Positions 41,722-50,133 of a stretch of DNA of 64,000 nucleotides are shown piece by piece. Every line of letters starts with the position of its first letter. The first letter of the stretch is position 1. The translations under genes and the position numbers were made by a program. The notes under the pieces were generated by a model. It was not told where the DNA came from. It made no database searches and saw only the letters and a list, made by a program, of their open reading frames with translations. This DNA is from Silvimonas soli (GTDB lineage Bacteria > Pseudomonadota > Gammaproteobacteria > Burkholderiales > Chitinibacteraceae): the NCBI RefSeq assembly GCF_030035605.1, contig NZ_CP106736.1, positions 1,240,001 through 1,304,000 on the forward strand, written 5' to 3'.

Positions 41722-42837
41722 TCACACAGCAATGCGCCTTCCGCTCTCCGCTGACCTTTCGATTGCTGCGATGATTCGATGGATGGCTACGGCATCATCG
41801 AAACTAGGTGCCGTGTGTGTACCGTCGCGTAGGTCCCGGGCCATCCTGGCATACGCGCGAGCCACGTTCCCTGGTTCGACTTCTTCAGGCCATCCGGAAC
41901 GGCAGGAATCAGGGACCATGAGCCGTTGGAAGGTTTTCTCGCTGCCCCGTGCGCCGGAGAGGGAGAGTTGTACCATTTGTGTGTGACCGGATGAGCCTGA
42001 TATACGGATGTCGCCCTTCGTGCCGTTGATCTCCCAGAACAGGCCATCGTCATCTCGTTCAGCCCCGCCGCGATAGTGCAAAGAGAGAGGCACTCCGCTT
42101 GCAAAGATGCCACTGACCAGCACTTGGTCAGGTGCAGACGTGGGGAGCATTTCTCCAGTGTCAACCGCGAGAGTCATCGGCCGCCGAACAGCCAGCATCG
42201 AGGAGACTTCCATGACTTCGCCAAACACCGACTTAAGCGCCGCCAGCGTGTGTCCCACGGGAATCGTCAGCATGGTTGCGCCTTTCGTCCTGTCAAGAAG
42301 GTACCCGTAAACGTTCTTGTCCGGGATGGCTCCGCCGCCCTGCAGTGCGCCGCCACGTGCAACCAACGAGGTCGATAGCACTTCACCGATGAAGCCGTCT
42401 GCGATCAGGTTCTTCAAGTATGCAACCTCAGGGGCACAAACCGCTTGAGTTCCGACCACGCCCAAGATGCCTTTCTTCTTTGCGAGCGCAGCCATCTCCT
42501 CTGCCTCGACCAAGCCATTGCCAAGCGGCCATTCGCAATACACATGCTTGCCTGCCTCGATTGCATCCCTGGCGATCGCCTTGTGATATGGAACTTTCAC
42601 GGTAATGGCGACGATATCCACTTCGGGCGACGCGACCAGTTCGGTGACAGAGTTGAAGGCTTTCGGCAGACCGGCCGCGAGCGCGGCTTCTTCGGCGCTT
42701 GCCCTGTTTGTGTTTGCAACGCCGACGATCTCGTACGTCTCCCGTAGGGCGCGTAATGCGGGAATGTGGGCTTGCATGGCCCATCCTCTTCCTGGCTTCA
42801 GGCCCACGATTCCAACTTTGAAGCGACTCGCTGACAT
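41722..42837 (-). CDS. Gfo/Idh/MocA-family oxidoreductase
   Basis: A 371-residue NAD(P)-dependent dehydrogenase. The Rossmann fold begins with KVGIVGLKPGRGW (7-19), an elongated nucleotide loop, followed by VGVANTNRASAEEAA and the family strand VDIVAITVKVPYH. The usual EKP catalytic motif is EWP here (YCEWPLGNG), so the lysine is replaced by Trp. The C-terminal domain (about 135-371) holds substrate residues. Family members act on sugars, inositols or related polyols; the changed motif makes the reaction uncertain. It is divergent from a LysR regulator that probably controls it. Confidence 0.88.
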   Translation of the reverse strand: MSASRFKVGIVGLKPGRGWAMQAHIPALRALRETYEIVGVANTNRASAEEAALAAGLPKAFNSVTELVASPEVDIVAITVKVPYHKAIARDAIEAGKHVYCEWPLGNGLVEAEEMAALAKKKGILGVVGTQAVCAPEVAYLKNLIADGFIGEVLSTSLVARGGALQGGGAIPDKNVYGYLLDRTKGATMLTIPVGHTLAALKSVFGEVMEVSSMLAVRRPMTLAVDTGEMLPTSAPDQVLVSGIFASGVPLSLHYRGGAERDDDGLFWEINGTKGDIRISGSSGHTQMVQLSLSGARGSEKTFQRLMVPDSCRSGWPEEVEPGNVARAYARMARDLRDGTHTAPSFDDAVAIHRIIAAIERSAESGRRIAV

Positions 42838-42984
42838 GGTTCAGTTGTCCTTTGCATGGTTAACGCGGCCCCGCTATGAGTGCGAAGCCTGCTGCGCCTG
42901 GTCAAGTACGTACTGAAGACTACGTCCATATCTTTTGTGTGAAAATTCTCTATATTTGCAATGCATCCTGGAGATTTTGCATAG

Positions 42985-43851
42985 ATGGTCGACTGGGAAG
43001 ACATACGGCATTTCTTGGCGGTGGGGCAAGCGGGGACTCTCTCCGGTGCTGCCCGTAGTCTGAAAGTGGACCATGCGACGGTCAGTCGGCGACTGGGGGC
43101 CCTTGAGTCCGCGCTCGATGTTCGCCTTGTTGACCGGCTGCCGCGAGCCTGTCGCCTCACCTCAATCGGCAAGCAGGTCTTCGAGCGTACCTTGGAGATG
43201 GAGGCAGCGGCTCATGGTGTCGTACGTATGGCGACAGCGGCGCATGCTCCGCTGGTTGGCCGGGTCTTGCTCAGCGCTCCGCCCGTGCTGGCGACACATC
43301 TCTTTGCCGAGAAACTGACCCGTTTTCGTACTGAGCACCCGAACCTTCTGCTATCTGTCTCCGCTCAAGGTCTTCAGGTGTCACTCAGTCGCCGCGAAGC
43401 TGACGTTGCAGTGCGATTCGCGCGACCGACAGAGACAGGCGTCGTAGCCAGGAAGATCGGGACGATGGCCTTTGGTCTTTATGCGCATCGTTGTTATCCT
43501 CATTTGTCTTCGCCGGAGAAGTGGCAGTTCATCGCCTGGGATCAGAGTTACGCTGAATTGCCCCAACAAGCCTGGCTACTTGGCATTGCAGGCGATCGAC
43601 CGGTAATTTGCGAATTGACGCATTCCAGTGAGCACCTGGTGGCAGCGCGCGCAAAAGCAGGCATTGCCGGCTTGCCCTGTTTTCTCGGTGACAGAGACTC
43701 TGATCTGGTCAGGATCAGCAGCGGAGTTCCGTACTTTGCTCGCGAAATTTGGCTTATGGCTCACCATGATCTGCGCAAGGTCCCGTCCATTCGCGCGGTT
43801 ATGGACTTCGTGGTGCAGGTGATCTCGGAAGAGCCGACCCTCAACTCATAA
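42985..43851 (+). CDS. LysR-family transcriptional regulator
   Basis: A 288-residue LTTR. The winged helix-turn-helix is at 3-62 (DIRHFLAVGQAGTLSGAARS, LKVDHATVSRRLGALESAL) and the periplasmic-binding-protein-like effector domain at about 90-285 (VGRVLLSAPPVLATHLFAEK, EADVAVRFARP). It sits head-to-head with the Gfo/Idh/MocA gene across 147 bp, the classic arrangement in which the LysR protein controls the divergent gene in response to its metabolite. GGAG is present but 13 bp from the ATG. Confidence 0.9.
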   Translation: MVDWEDIRHFLAVGQAGTLSGAARSLKVDHATVSRRLGALESALDVRLVDRLPRACRLTSIGKQVFERTLEMEAAAHGVVRMATAAHAPLVGRVLLSAPPVLATHLFAEKLTRFRTEHPNLLLSVSAQGLQVSLSRREADVAVRFARPTETGVVARKIGTMAFGLYAHRCYPHLSSPEKWQFIAWDQSYAELPQQAWLLGIAGDRPVICELTHSSEHLVAARAKAGIAGLPCFLGDRDSDLVRISSGVPYFAREIWLMAHHDLRKVPSIRAVMDFVVQVISEEPTLNS

Positions 43852-44364
43852 GACAAGGTCATCTTCGACTGAAGACGGAGCAAGCCGCCTGGAACGCGAT
43901 CATGGTCCGCTGCATCGTGCGGATGGTCATTTCGGTTAGTGGCCCGGCTCGCTGGGCCGGTGCTGTCCCAACGCTGGTGAAAGTCATGAATTTCTTAACC
44001 GGCGATGGCTGGACTGGACTGAACGGCCTCGCTTCCCGTAGACGCCTTGTAGCTAAAAATCCGCCATTCGAGTAGCAGCTTTGCGCTGCATTCCAGACTC
44101 CTGTCATCAATTACTTGGCCGTCCTCTTAGGCCTGTTGCATCGACCGGTTGAATCCACACCGAATACAAGCCGAAGTCTTGGATACGGTGAGTGGCCGCT
44201 AGGCACGCCACCGCTCCCCAAAGCTGACGCTGGCTTTGTAGATATGTAGGCGCGGGTTTCTGTGTAAACGTTTAACGAGTACATTTTGCGTCCGGTGCCA
44301 ATTGCACTAGCCAAAAACTTGAAAACGACATTGGTTAAATGCCGTTTTTTCCTCCCGTAAGCTG
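43852..44364. other. Gene-free gap before the MobV relaxase
   Basis: No open frame with support. A short TAAACGTTTA palindrome lies at about 44265-44274; TATAAACGTTTAGAG occurs near 46204, but the match is too short to call an attachment site. Confidence 0.35.
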
Positions 44365-45501
44365 CTACCTACCCCAACTACCTGAGCGTGGGTACGAACT
44401 TAAGGTTTTCGAGTCCTTCTCCGGCGCGTCCAGTTCCGCCTGAAATATTTGCAGTACCACGGATGGATCTAGCCCAAGTTGCGTGCACAGCAATCCCTCG
44501 AAGATTTTGTATAGCTTGTCCTGTCTGGTGAGTGTCAGCAACTTGTCGTTCAGAATGTCTGCCCGTCCCTTGAGCGCACTATCCAACTCAGCGCAAATTT
44601 CTCGTTCACGCTGCAGCCTGGACTCTGTCTGAGTTAATTTGTTTTGCTGAATGACAAACTCCTGTCGCTTATTATCCAACTCAAGTTGCAGGTCTGTGGC
44701 ATCACGTTCGCGTTTTTGTAGAACCTGCTGAGCCAGGCGCAATCGCGCAACTTGGTTTTGGTGTTGGCTAACCGCGTCGTTGAGCTGCCGCTCAAGCCTT
44801 GACTCTTTGACTCTCCTTCGTGAGCGGCCTGCCGTTTTACGCTCGTGCCCGCAACGCTTTGATACAGCTTCGAAAAACGCATCCTGCCATTGAACCACGT
44901 TCCCGCTCTCCACTGCCCGCCGTCCGGGTCCTCGATTTAACTCCCGAGGCAGGCCTGCGAGCGCGGGATGTATAGCCTCCAATCCCTCGCCTGGTTGAGA
45001 AACTAGGAAAATATGCAGATGAGGACAAGTTTCATCCATGTGGGCGACGACCAAGCGCACCCGCTCACCATACAATTCATCAAGCCAGTGTCTTGTGAGT
45101 CGTAGCCACTGTTGCCAGGATTGATCTGACTCATGATTGAAGCCGGTGGGTTGGCCGTCGTCAGACTTCAGCCGTTCTGGATAGCTGGCCATCAGTGCAA
45201 TCATGACTGGGCTGTCTCGCCGCAGTCTAGGCCGTTGCGCATTGCAACGATTGCGATTCTGATCTGCGACCCAGGCCGCGACCGAGTCAAGCACGTTAGC
45301 TTTCGATCCCTGCAAGATCCGCGGAGGCAAAATACGCCCATGGTCGCGGAGAACGTGCTTGCTGCGGCTCGGGACCCGGAGTGCTTCACCCAGCACGCCC
45401 CTGAAGGTTGGTTTGGACTGGGTGGGCGAAGCATGGCTGATCGCGTTAGAGCGGCTGGAAAACCGCGCAAACGCGCCGAAGTGCAGGTATTGACTCTTCA
45501 T
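44365..45501 (-). CDS. MobV/Pre-type plasmid relaxase
   Basis: A 378-residue relaxase. The family signature HxDExxPHxH is present as AHMDETCPHLHIFLV (about 154-168), the histidines binding the metal that activates DNA nicking at oriT. The N-terminal third is basic, and the C-terminal half is a long coiled coil (RLERQLNDAVSQHQNQVARL, QQVLQKRERDATDLQLELDN). MobV enzymes mobilise small plasmids and integrated elements using another element's conjugation machinery. The ATG at 45501 follows AAGGGGATTAAAA; an upstream frame to 45555 is less likely. The origin of transfer should lie upstream, where direct repeats occur. Its presence in the chromosome points to an integrated mobilisable element. Confidence 0.88.
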   Translation of the reverse strand: MKSQYLHFGAFARFSSRSNAISHASPTQSKPTFRGVLGEALRVPSRSKHVLRDHGRILPPRILQGSKANVLDSVAAWVADQNRNRCNAQRPRLRRDSPVMIALMASYPERLKSDDGQPTGFNHESDQSWQQWLRLTRHWLDELYGERVRLVVAHMDETCPHLHIFLVSQPGEGLEAIHPALAGLPRELNRGPGRRAVESGNVVQWQDAFFEAVSKRCGHERKTAGRSRRRVKESRLERQLNDAVSQHQNQVARLRLAQQVLQKRERDATDLQLELDNKRQEFVIQQNKLTQTESRLQREREICAELDSALKGRADILNDKLLTLTRQDKLYKIFEGLLCTQLGLDPSVVLQIFQAELDAPEKDSKTLSSYPRSGSWGR

Positions 45502-45954
45502 TTTTAATCCCCTTTTTAGATCGTTGAACTCCCGCGGATCGCCGCGGTTGACCAAGAGAATAAGGAAAAAGAAAAGACGTCTGCATTGACAGGTACCTGA
45601 ACGAAAAAAAATTTTTGGGTAAATATTTCACAAAGATCAGGCAAGGCATCGCCCGCGCTTTTCTGGCGAACGCCTACTAGGTTGCGTTGTCGAAAAGTGG
45701 CCGAATTGACAATGCGATCAAAAGAGGGCCAATAAAATGGCCCTTAGTAGTGGCATTCCAAAGTATGGAGCCGCCTTTTCCACCGGAAGCAAAACAAAAT
45801 CGTAGTTTTGGATCTGTGCAGTTGGGATATTTACAACGCATTTGTTCCTCCGGCCGAAAAGTGGCCGAATTGACAAGTTATTGCGTCGACGGCAGCATAT
45901 TTTTGACGGCAGAAAGGAGACGCAAAAAATTTCGGACTAATGGGTCTCAATTTC
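45502..45954. repeat. Region with a 22-bp direct repeat, possible oriT or control region
   Basis: The sequence CGAAAAGTGGCCGAATTGAC plus AA occurs exactly at 45691-45712 and 45855-45876. Each copy ends in a TTGACA -35-like box. An AGGGCCA/TGGCCCT hairpin lies at 45725-45744. Located between the relaxase and the AlpA-like gene, the region is a candidate oriT, promoter pair or replication control site. The overlapping 45687-45974 frame looks spurious. Confidence 0.6.
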
Positions 45955-46227
45955 ATGAAACTACTGCGTCTTAAAGCCGTTATCGCCCTGACTACGCTTT
46001 CCAAAAGCTCAATCTACGAAAAACTCGACCCCGCTAGTCGCTATTACGACCAAACCTTCCCCCAACGAGTGCTCCTTGGTGCTCGAAGTGTTGCCTGGCG
46101 CGAGGACGACATCCATCAATGGATTGGCAGCCGTACCAATTTGCCCATGAGTTCATCAAAGACTGCATTCTCTGAGGAGATAAAACCTCTTCACTCGCGT
46201 GGGTATAAACGTTTAGAGAAAGACTAA
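45955..46227 (+). CDS. AlpA-like excisionase/regulator
   Basis: A 90-residue MerR-like helix-turn-helix protein of the AlpA family: MKLLRLKAVIALTTLSKSSI, a YEKL helix, DQTFPQRVLLGARSVAWRED and DIHQWIGSR are the typical blocks, ending in a polar tail. AlpA proteins activate integrase expression or direct excision of genomic islands. It lies 80 bp from a tRNA-like attachment tail, where such genes are usual. No integrase of the matching type is in the window, so it may have been left behind or lie at the other end. ATG 45940 is an alternative start with AGGAG upstream. Confidence 0.85.
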   Translation: MKLLRLKAVIALTTLSKSSIYEKLDPASRYYDQTFPQRVLLGARSVAWREDDIHQWIGSRTNLPMSSSKTAFSEEIKPLHSRGYKRLEKD

Positions 46228-46232
46228 GAAAA

Positions 46233-46253
46233 TGGGGGTATATCTGGGGGTAT
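46233..46253. repeat. TGGGGGTAT direct repeats near the attachment tail
   Basis: TGGGGGTAT occurs at 46233-46241 and 46245-46253, a 12-bp step. I recall repeats of this wording beside attachment sites of P4-type integrase islands; this was not verified here. They may be recombinase arm sites. Confidence 0.5.
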
Positions 46254-46307
46254 CGACAAACGGAACCTAAGCTACAGGGTGCGCGAATACTTGATTGTAG
46301 ACGCGTC

Positions 46308-46330
46308 TTCAAGTCCGATCCCGGGTACCA
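46308..46330 (+). other. tRNA 3'-end fragment, probable island attachment site
   Basis: TTCAAGT is a perfect T-loop, followed by CCGAT (5-base T-stem arm), CCCGGGT (7-base acceptor arm), A (discriminator) and CCA (46328-46330). That is the exact 3' architecture of a tRNA. The five bases before TTCAAGT do not pair with CCGAT, so the rest of the tRNA is absent and the tail is a recombination product. A CCAGCC/GGCTGG pairing and nine Ts (46372-46380) follow, the likely terminator of the original tRNA. This marks the right boundary of an integrated island. The tRNA species could not be named. Confidence 0.6.
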
Positions 46331-46835
46331 GCCTCTAAATTAAAAATCTCCAGGTCACTCAGGTGGGCTGGTTTTTTTTTCGCGGTGCAATCTGCACCGC
46401 CTCTCTCCGCCGTGCCACCATCCGCGCTTCATCAATCCGTCTCCGGCCCGTACACACCGCGTTACTTTGGTCAGTTCGCATACCGATCATGACGAAGTGC
46501 AAACCGGCCGTCTTGCCACGCAATCAATCCTGCAGCGGCCTTCCATCCCTCGTCAGCTAGTTGCTGACGTCCTTCTATCTCCTCGTTCCGGCACTTAATC
46601 CCCATCAAATATCACGCACAGCTTGCAGCGTAGCCACGTCTGCCTGCATATAAGTATTTAACTAATTTACATCAGACAAACTTATATATTAATTTACAAG
46701 TAAGCAAATTAAAATTATTGCCGAACACCTTACGCACCATAACAAAGCTATTGAAAGCTCCATACAAACAACGCGCCACATCAGCCAATGCAACGGTGGG
46801 ATAGCGCATCTACGGGATAGATTGAGGTACTCGTC
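46331..46835. other. A/T-rich gap before the PEP-CTERM gene
   Basis: No supported gene. The last 180 bp are strongly A/T-rich and probably contain the promoter of the PEP-CTERM gene. Confidence 0.4.
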
Positions 46836-47687
46836 ATGCTAAATAAAATCCAGTTTGCCCTGACAACAGCGGCGACTCTGCTACTAGCCAGTCCAACCTT
46901 TGCCACGACATCCATCATTCCGGACAGTGCACTGGTCAGTTCTACCGATTATTTCACTAACACGCTGGGCGATCCGGCGATGGACCGTAACGATGATGGT
47001 TCATCAACGCTGATCAATCTGGGATTCAATTTCACGTTGTACGGCAACACCTACACTAGCCTGTACATCAACAACAACGGCAACGTAACCTTCAATAACC
47101 CGCTTTCAACTTATACCCCGCAAGGCCCCACCGGCGTTAATGTGCCGATTATCTCCCCTTATTTTTCCGATGTAGATACTCGCAACCCGGCCAGCGGCCT
47201 GGTGTATTACCGCGATGACGGCAATACTTTGTACGTAACCTGGGACGATGTGGGTTATTTCAACCAGCACGATGACAAAACAGCCAGCTTCCAACTGGTA
47301 TTGCGTGGCGACGATGCACTGGTGCCTACCGGCCAAGGCCAGATCGGCTTTTTTTATAAAGATATCCAGTGGACCACGGGTGACGCCAGCAGTGGCGTCG
47401 GGGGCTTTGGTGGATCGCCAGCCGCCGTTGGTTTTGGTGATGGCAACGGCGACGCACAAGTGTTGGCTTCTTCCCAGGCTAACAACATCAACCAGATTGT
47501 CAGCGATAGCCATATCTGGTTTAACGTGGCAAACGGCGGTGGTGTAGTCACTGTGCCTGCAGTGCCGGAACCAGAGACCTACGCCTTGCTGGGGTTAGGT
47601 CTGGTCGGGATGGTGGCCATCGGCAAGCGTCGCCGCCATACGTCCAGCCCAAGCCAGGATCAGCATCAGGATATGGCCGCTGCGTAG
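46836..47687 (+). CDS. Secreted PEP-CTERM protein with nidogen-like domain
   Basis: A 283-residue exported protein. Signal peptide (MLNKIQFALTTAATLLLASP, ends TFA), then a NIDO-like beta domain (about 25-230) with the family phrases INLGFNFTLYGNTYTSLYIN, NNGNVTFNNP and ISPYFSDVDTR. The end is a PEP-CTERM signal VPEPETYALLGLGLVGMVA followed by GKRRR. Exosortase would cleave it and release or anchor the protein outside. The tail is nearly identical to that of the 12437 protein. It is the first gene of the region that looks like stable chromosome. A strong intrinsic terminator follows (47721-47747). Confidence 0.88.
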   Translation: MLNKIQFALTTAATLLLASPTFATTSIIPDSALVSSTDYFTNTLGDPAMDRNDDGSSTLINLGFNFTLYGNTYTSLYINNNGNVTFNNPLSTYTPQGPTGVNVPIISPYFSDVDTRNPASGLVYYRDDGNTLYVTWDDVGYFNQHDDKTASFQLVLRGDDALVPTGQGQIGFFYKDIQWTTGDASSGVGGFGGSPAAVGFGDGNGDAQVLASSQANNINQIVSDSHIWFNVANGGGVVTVPAVPEPETYALLGLGLVGMVAIGKRRRHTSSPSQDQHQDMAAA

Positions 47688-47720
47688 TTTCATTGCCGGC
47701 GATTGAATCGCAAATGTGAA

Positions 47721-47747
47721 AAGCCGCCAGTAATGGCGGCTTTTTTA
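47721..47747 (+). terminator. Intrinsic terminator after the PEP-CTERM gene
   Basis: AAGCCGCCA (47721-47729) pairs with TGGCGGCTT (47734-47742) around GTAA, then T-run. Confidence 0.88.
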
Positions 47748-47805
47748 CGAATGTCACACGGCGGCGAGGATTACCGGCGAGACGCCAGGTATTTCGGCCA
47801 ATGCA

Positions 47806-48231
47806 TCAGCAGGAAACCGAATGTGTATTACCCGGTGGCGCCAGATCAACCATACGCCCTTCAATGAAGGCGAGCTTGACTCGATCCTGCAAATGCAGCG
47901 AGATCCCTGCCTGATTCAGCAAGAATATTTCCACGGCATAGGCGTGTTCCCGCCCAGCATCGACCAACACGTGTTTCTCGTAAATACCCAGTACCACGCC
48001 GGGAAAACGCCCGCTGGTGTTGAGAAGGACCGTCTTGCCCAGACCGCTGGCGATGTGGAGTAAGTTGTCAAATCCCGATTGCAGGTAATCGCACTGGCGC
48101 TCTGCCAACCAGAGCGCGTCCACGCTGTAAACAATGGAAACCCTGAAGCCCGCCGGGTTGATCACCACCCAACCGACTTCATCTTGTTGCGAGCCGCCCT
48201 CTTCATAGACAGGAATAATTTGATATCTCAT
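47806..48231 (-). CDS. Hypothetical 141-residue protein
   Basis: Start ATG 48231 has a very strong GGAGGAGAG ribosome site and gives MRYQIIPVYEEGGSQQDEVG. The frame continues to 48288 but without a site. The protein is soluble, beta-rich in its second half (GRFPGVVLGIYEKHVLVDAG), with no motif I recognise. It lies alone between the PEP-CTERM gene and the ABC transporter genes, transcribed towards the former. Confidence 0.7.
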   Translation of the reverse strand: MRYQIIPVYEEGGSQQDEVGWVVINPAGFRVSIVYSVDALWLAERQCDYLQSGFDNLLHIASGLGKTVLLNTSGRFPGVVLGIYEKHVLVDAGREHAYAVEIFLLNQAGISLHLQDRVKLAFIEGRMVDLAPPGNTHSVSC

Positions 48232-48452
48232 TACGGCTCTCCTCCCGCCTATCCTGATTGCTACAAGATTAGCTGCCGCATGTGGCACGAATACCTGACA
48301 AGGTTATTGGGTAGCATTTTTCCAATCATCATGTAGCGCTGTATTGCAGGGCAATGTTTGGCGATAACCCTAATTGGCATTGGTCATGCTCATGTCTTAC
48401 CTTTAATGCTTGTGCCGAGTGTTTATGTAATTTCATTATAAGGAAAAGTAAT

Positions 48453-49235
48453 ATGAATATGCGCCATTTGCTGATCGCCTCGATCCTGGGCCTTACTGCA
48501 TTGTCGGCGACTGCCGCTGACCTGCTGGATACCGTCAAGCAACGCGGGACGCTGAAGGTGGCGCTGGAGGGGACTTACCCGCCATTCAATTACAAAGATA
48601 ACGGCCAGCTCACCGGTTTTGATGTCGAAATCGCCAGTGCTCTGGCGCAAAAGCTGGGCGTCAAAGCCGAGTTCACCACGACTGAATGGAGCGGCATCCT
48701 GGCGGGCCTGCAAGCCGGTAAATACGATGTGATCGTGAATCAGGTCGGCATTACGCCCAAGCGTCTGGAAGCATTCGATTTCAGCGATCCCTACGTGATT
48801 TCTGAAGCTCAGTTGGTGGTGCGCAAAAACGAAACGCGTCAGTTCAAGAGCCTGAATGATCTGAAAGGCGCCAAGCTGGGTGTTGGCCAAGGTACCAACT
48901 ACGCGGATATGGCACGTGCCGTGGCGGGTGTGGATGTGAAAACCTACCCGGGCGAGCAGGAATATCTGCAAGACCTGGCACTGGGCCGGGTAGATGCAGC
49001 GCTGAACGATACGCTGATGATTCCTTACCTGATCAAGCAGACCAAATTGCCGCTCAAAGCGGGCGCGCCGGTGGGCGATCCTTCCAGCAACGGCATTCCG
49101 TTTGCCAAGAACAATCCCAAGTTCAAGGCCGCACTGAACAAGGCGCTGGCGGATATCAAGGCTGATGGCACTTACGGCAAGATCTCGCAGAAATACTTTG
49201 GCCGCGATGTGAGCAAGGCCCCGACGATCCAGTAA
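48453..49235 (+). CDS. Periplasmic amino-acid (cystine-type) binding protein of an ABC transporter
   Basis: A 260-residue solute-binding protein of the polar amino acid family 3. A signal peptide (MNMRHLLIASILGLTALSATAA) leads into the SBP_bac_3 fold (about 28-250): GTLKVALEGTYPPFNYKD, GFDVEIASALAQKLGV, DVIVNQVGITPKR, FSDPYVIS and VGQGTNYAD. These resemble FliY/TcyJ, the cystine-binding protein, more than other members I remember. ATG 48453 has AAGGAAAAG upstream; the frame extends further but lacks sense. The permease follows after a hairpin terminator. Confidence 0.88.
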   Translation: MNMRHLLIASILGLTALSATAADLLDTVKQRGTLKVALEGTYPPFNYKDNGQLTGFDVEIASALAQKLGVKAEFTTTEWSGILAGLQAGKYDVIVNQVGITPKRLEAFDFSDPYVISEAQLVVRKNETRQFKSLNDLKGAKLGVGQGTNYADMARAVAGVDVKTYPGEQEYLQDLALGRVDAALNDTLMIPYLIKQTKLPLKAGAPVGDPSSNGIPFAKNNPKFKAALNKALADIKADGTYGKISQKYFGRDVSKAPTIQ

Positions 49236-49337
49236 CGGGCCATGCACCAGCCCCACAGGCATAGCCCATCCGATCCCAGCCTGATCAGAATGTGGCTACG
49301 CCCTGTCCGTGACGACTTATAATTACGGACATACACA

Positions 49338-49366
49338 AACCCCCTGCCCGCTGCAGGGGGTTTTGC
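49338..49366 (+). terminator. Terminator or attenuator between binding protein and permease genes
   Basis: AACCCCCTGC (49338-49347) and GCAGGGGGTT (49353-49362) form a 10-bp stem with a 5-base loop, then TT. It sits 18-46 bp upstream of the permease ATG. Partial read-through would give more binding protein than permease, a common arrangement. Confidence 0.7.
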
Positions 49367-49383
49367 TTGGGAGAAAAACATTC

Positions 49384-50043
49384 ATGGATATCGTCGATCT
49401 ACTGCAATCCGCCTGGCCCTACTTGCTTAAAGGCACGGGCTATACGCTGCTGTTTGCGGTCAGTGCGATGGTCGGCGGTTTGCTGGTGGGCGGCACGGTG
49501 GCGCTGCTGCGTTTGTCAAAGTGGCGCATCCTCACGTGGCCTGCGGCCATTTATGTGAGCTGCATGCGCGGCACGCCCTTACTGGTGCAGATTTTTCTCA
49601 TTTACTACGGCTTGCCGTCGATTGGTATCCAGTTCAATCCGATCACCGCCGGCGTATTGGCGTTGAGCCTGAATGTAGGCGCGTATTTATCTGAAACGAT
49701 ACGTGGCGCCATCAATGGCGTGGATCGCGGGCAATGGGAAGCGGCGATGAGCCAGGGCATGTCGCACCTGCAAACCTTGCGCTACATCGTTTGGCCACAG
49801 GCTTTGCGGCTGGCGGTGCCGAGTTTGTCCAACAGCCTGATCAGCCTGATCAAAGATACCTCGCTGGTGTCTGTGATTGCCGTCACCGAATTGATGCTGG
49901 CCACCAAGGAAGTCATCTCCACCACCTTCCAGCCGTTTCCGCTGTATCTGGCCGCCGGGGCGATTTACTGGTGCCTGAGTCTGGCGTTTGAGCAGGTGCA
50001 ACGCTGGCTGGAAGCACGCATGAACCGGACGCTTGCCCGCTAA
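49384..50043 (+). CDS. Amino-acid ABC transporter permease (YecS/TcyL-like)
   Basis: A 219-residue inner-membrane permease with five or six helices and the EAA loop that contacts the ATPase (RGQWEAAMSQGMSHLQTLRY, IVWPQALRLAVPSL). The preceding CMRGTPLLVQIFLIYYGLPS and the later LIKDTSLVSVIAV are hallmarks of polar amino acid permeases and are close to YecS. With the upstream binding protein it should import cystine or a related amino acid. The ATP-binding subunit is not next to it; a POT transporter gene is encoded on the other strand instead. ATG 49384 is chosen because it starts the first helix region. Confidence 0.9.
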   Translation: MDIVDLLQSAWPYLLKGTGYTLLFAVSAMVGGLLVGGTVALLRLSKWRILTWPAAIYVSCMRGTPLLVQIFLIYYGLPSIGIQFNPITAGVLALSLNVGAYLSETIRGAINGVDRGQWEAAMSQGMSHLQTLRYIVWPQALRLAVPSLSNSLISLIKDTSLVSVIAVTELMLATKEVISTTFQPFPLYLAAGAIYWCLSLAFEQVQRWLEARMNRTLAR

Positions 50044-50061
50044 GCATCCGAGGTGTGCTGG

Positions 50062-50106
50062 AAAAAAAATGGCGTCGCAACAGGCTTTGTTGTGACGCCA
50101 TTTTTG
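50062..50106. terminator. Bidirectional terminator between permease and POT transporter genes
   Basis: GGCGTCGCAACA (50071-50082) pairs with TGTTGTGACGCC (50088-50099) with one mismatch, flanked by A-run and T-run on both sides, so it can stop both converging transcripts. Confidence 0.88.
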
Positions 50107-50133
50107 ATTTAATGCCCGGTCAAGAACGCTGGT

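Noticed and set aside
45687..45974. 95-codon plus-strand frame between MobV and AlpA genes
   Set aside because: It runs through both 22-bp repeats and overlaps the AlpA start; no family resemblance.
44265..46213. Matching TAAACGTTTA motifs as attachment sites of a small element
   Set aside because: The match is about 10 bp and self-palindromic, too short to separate from chance.
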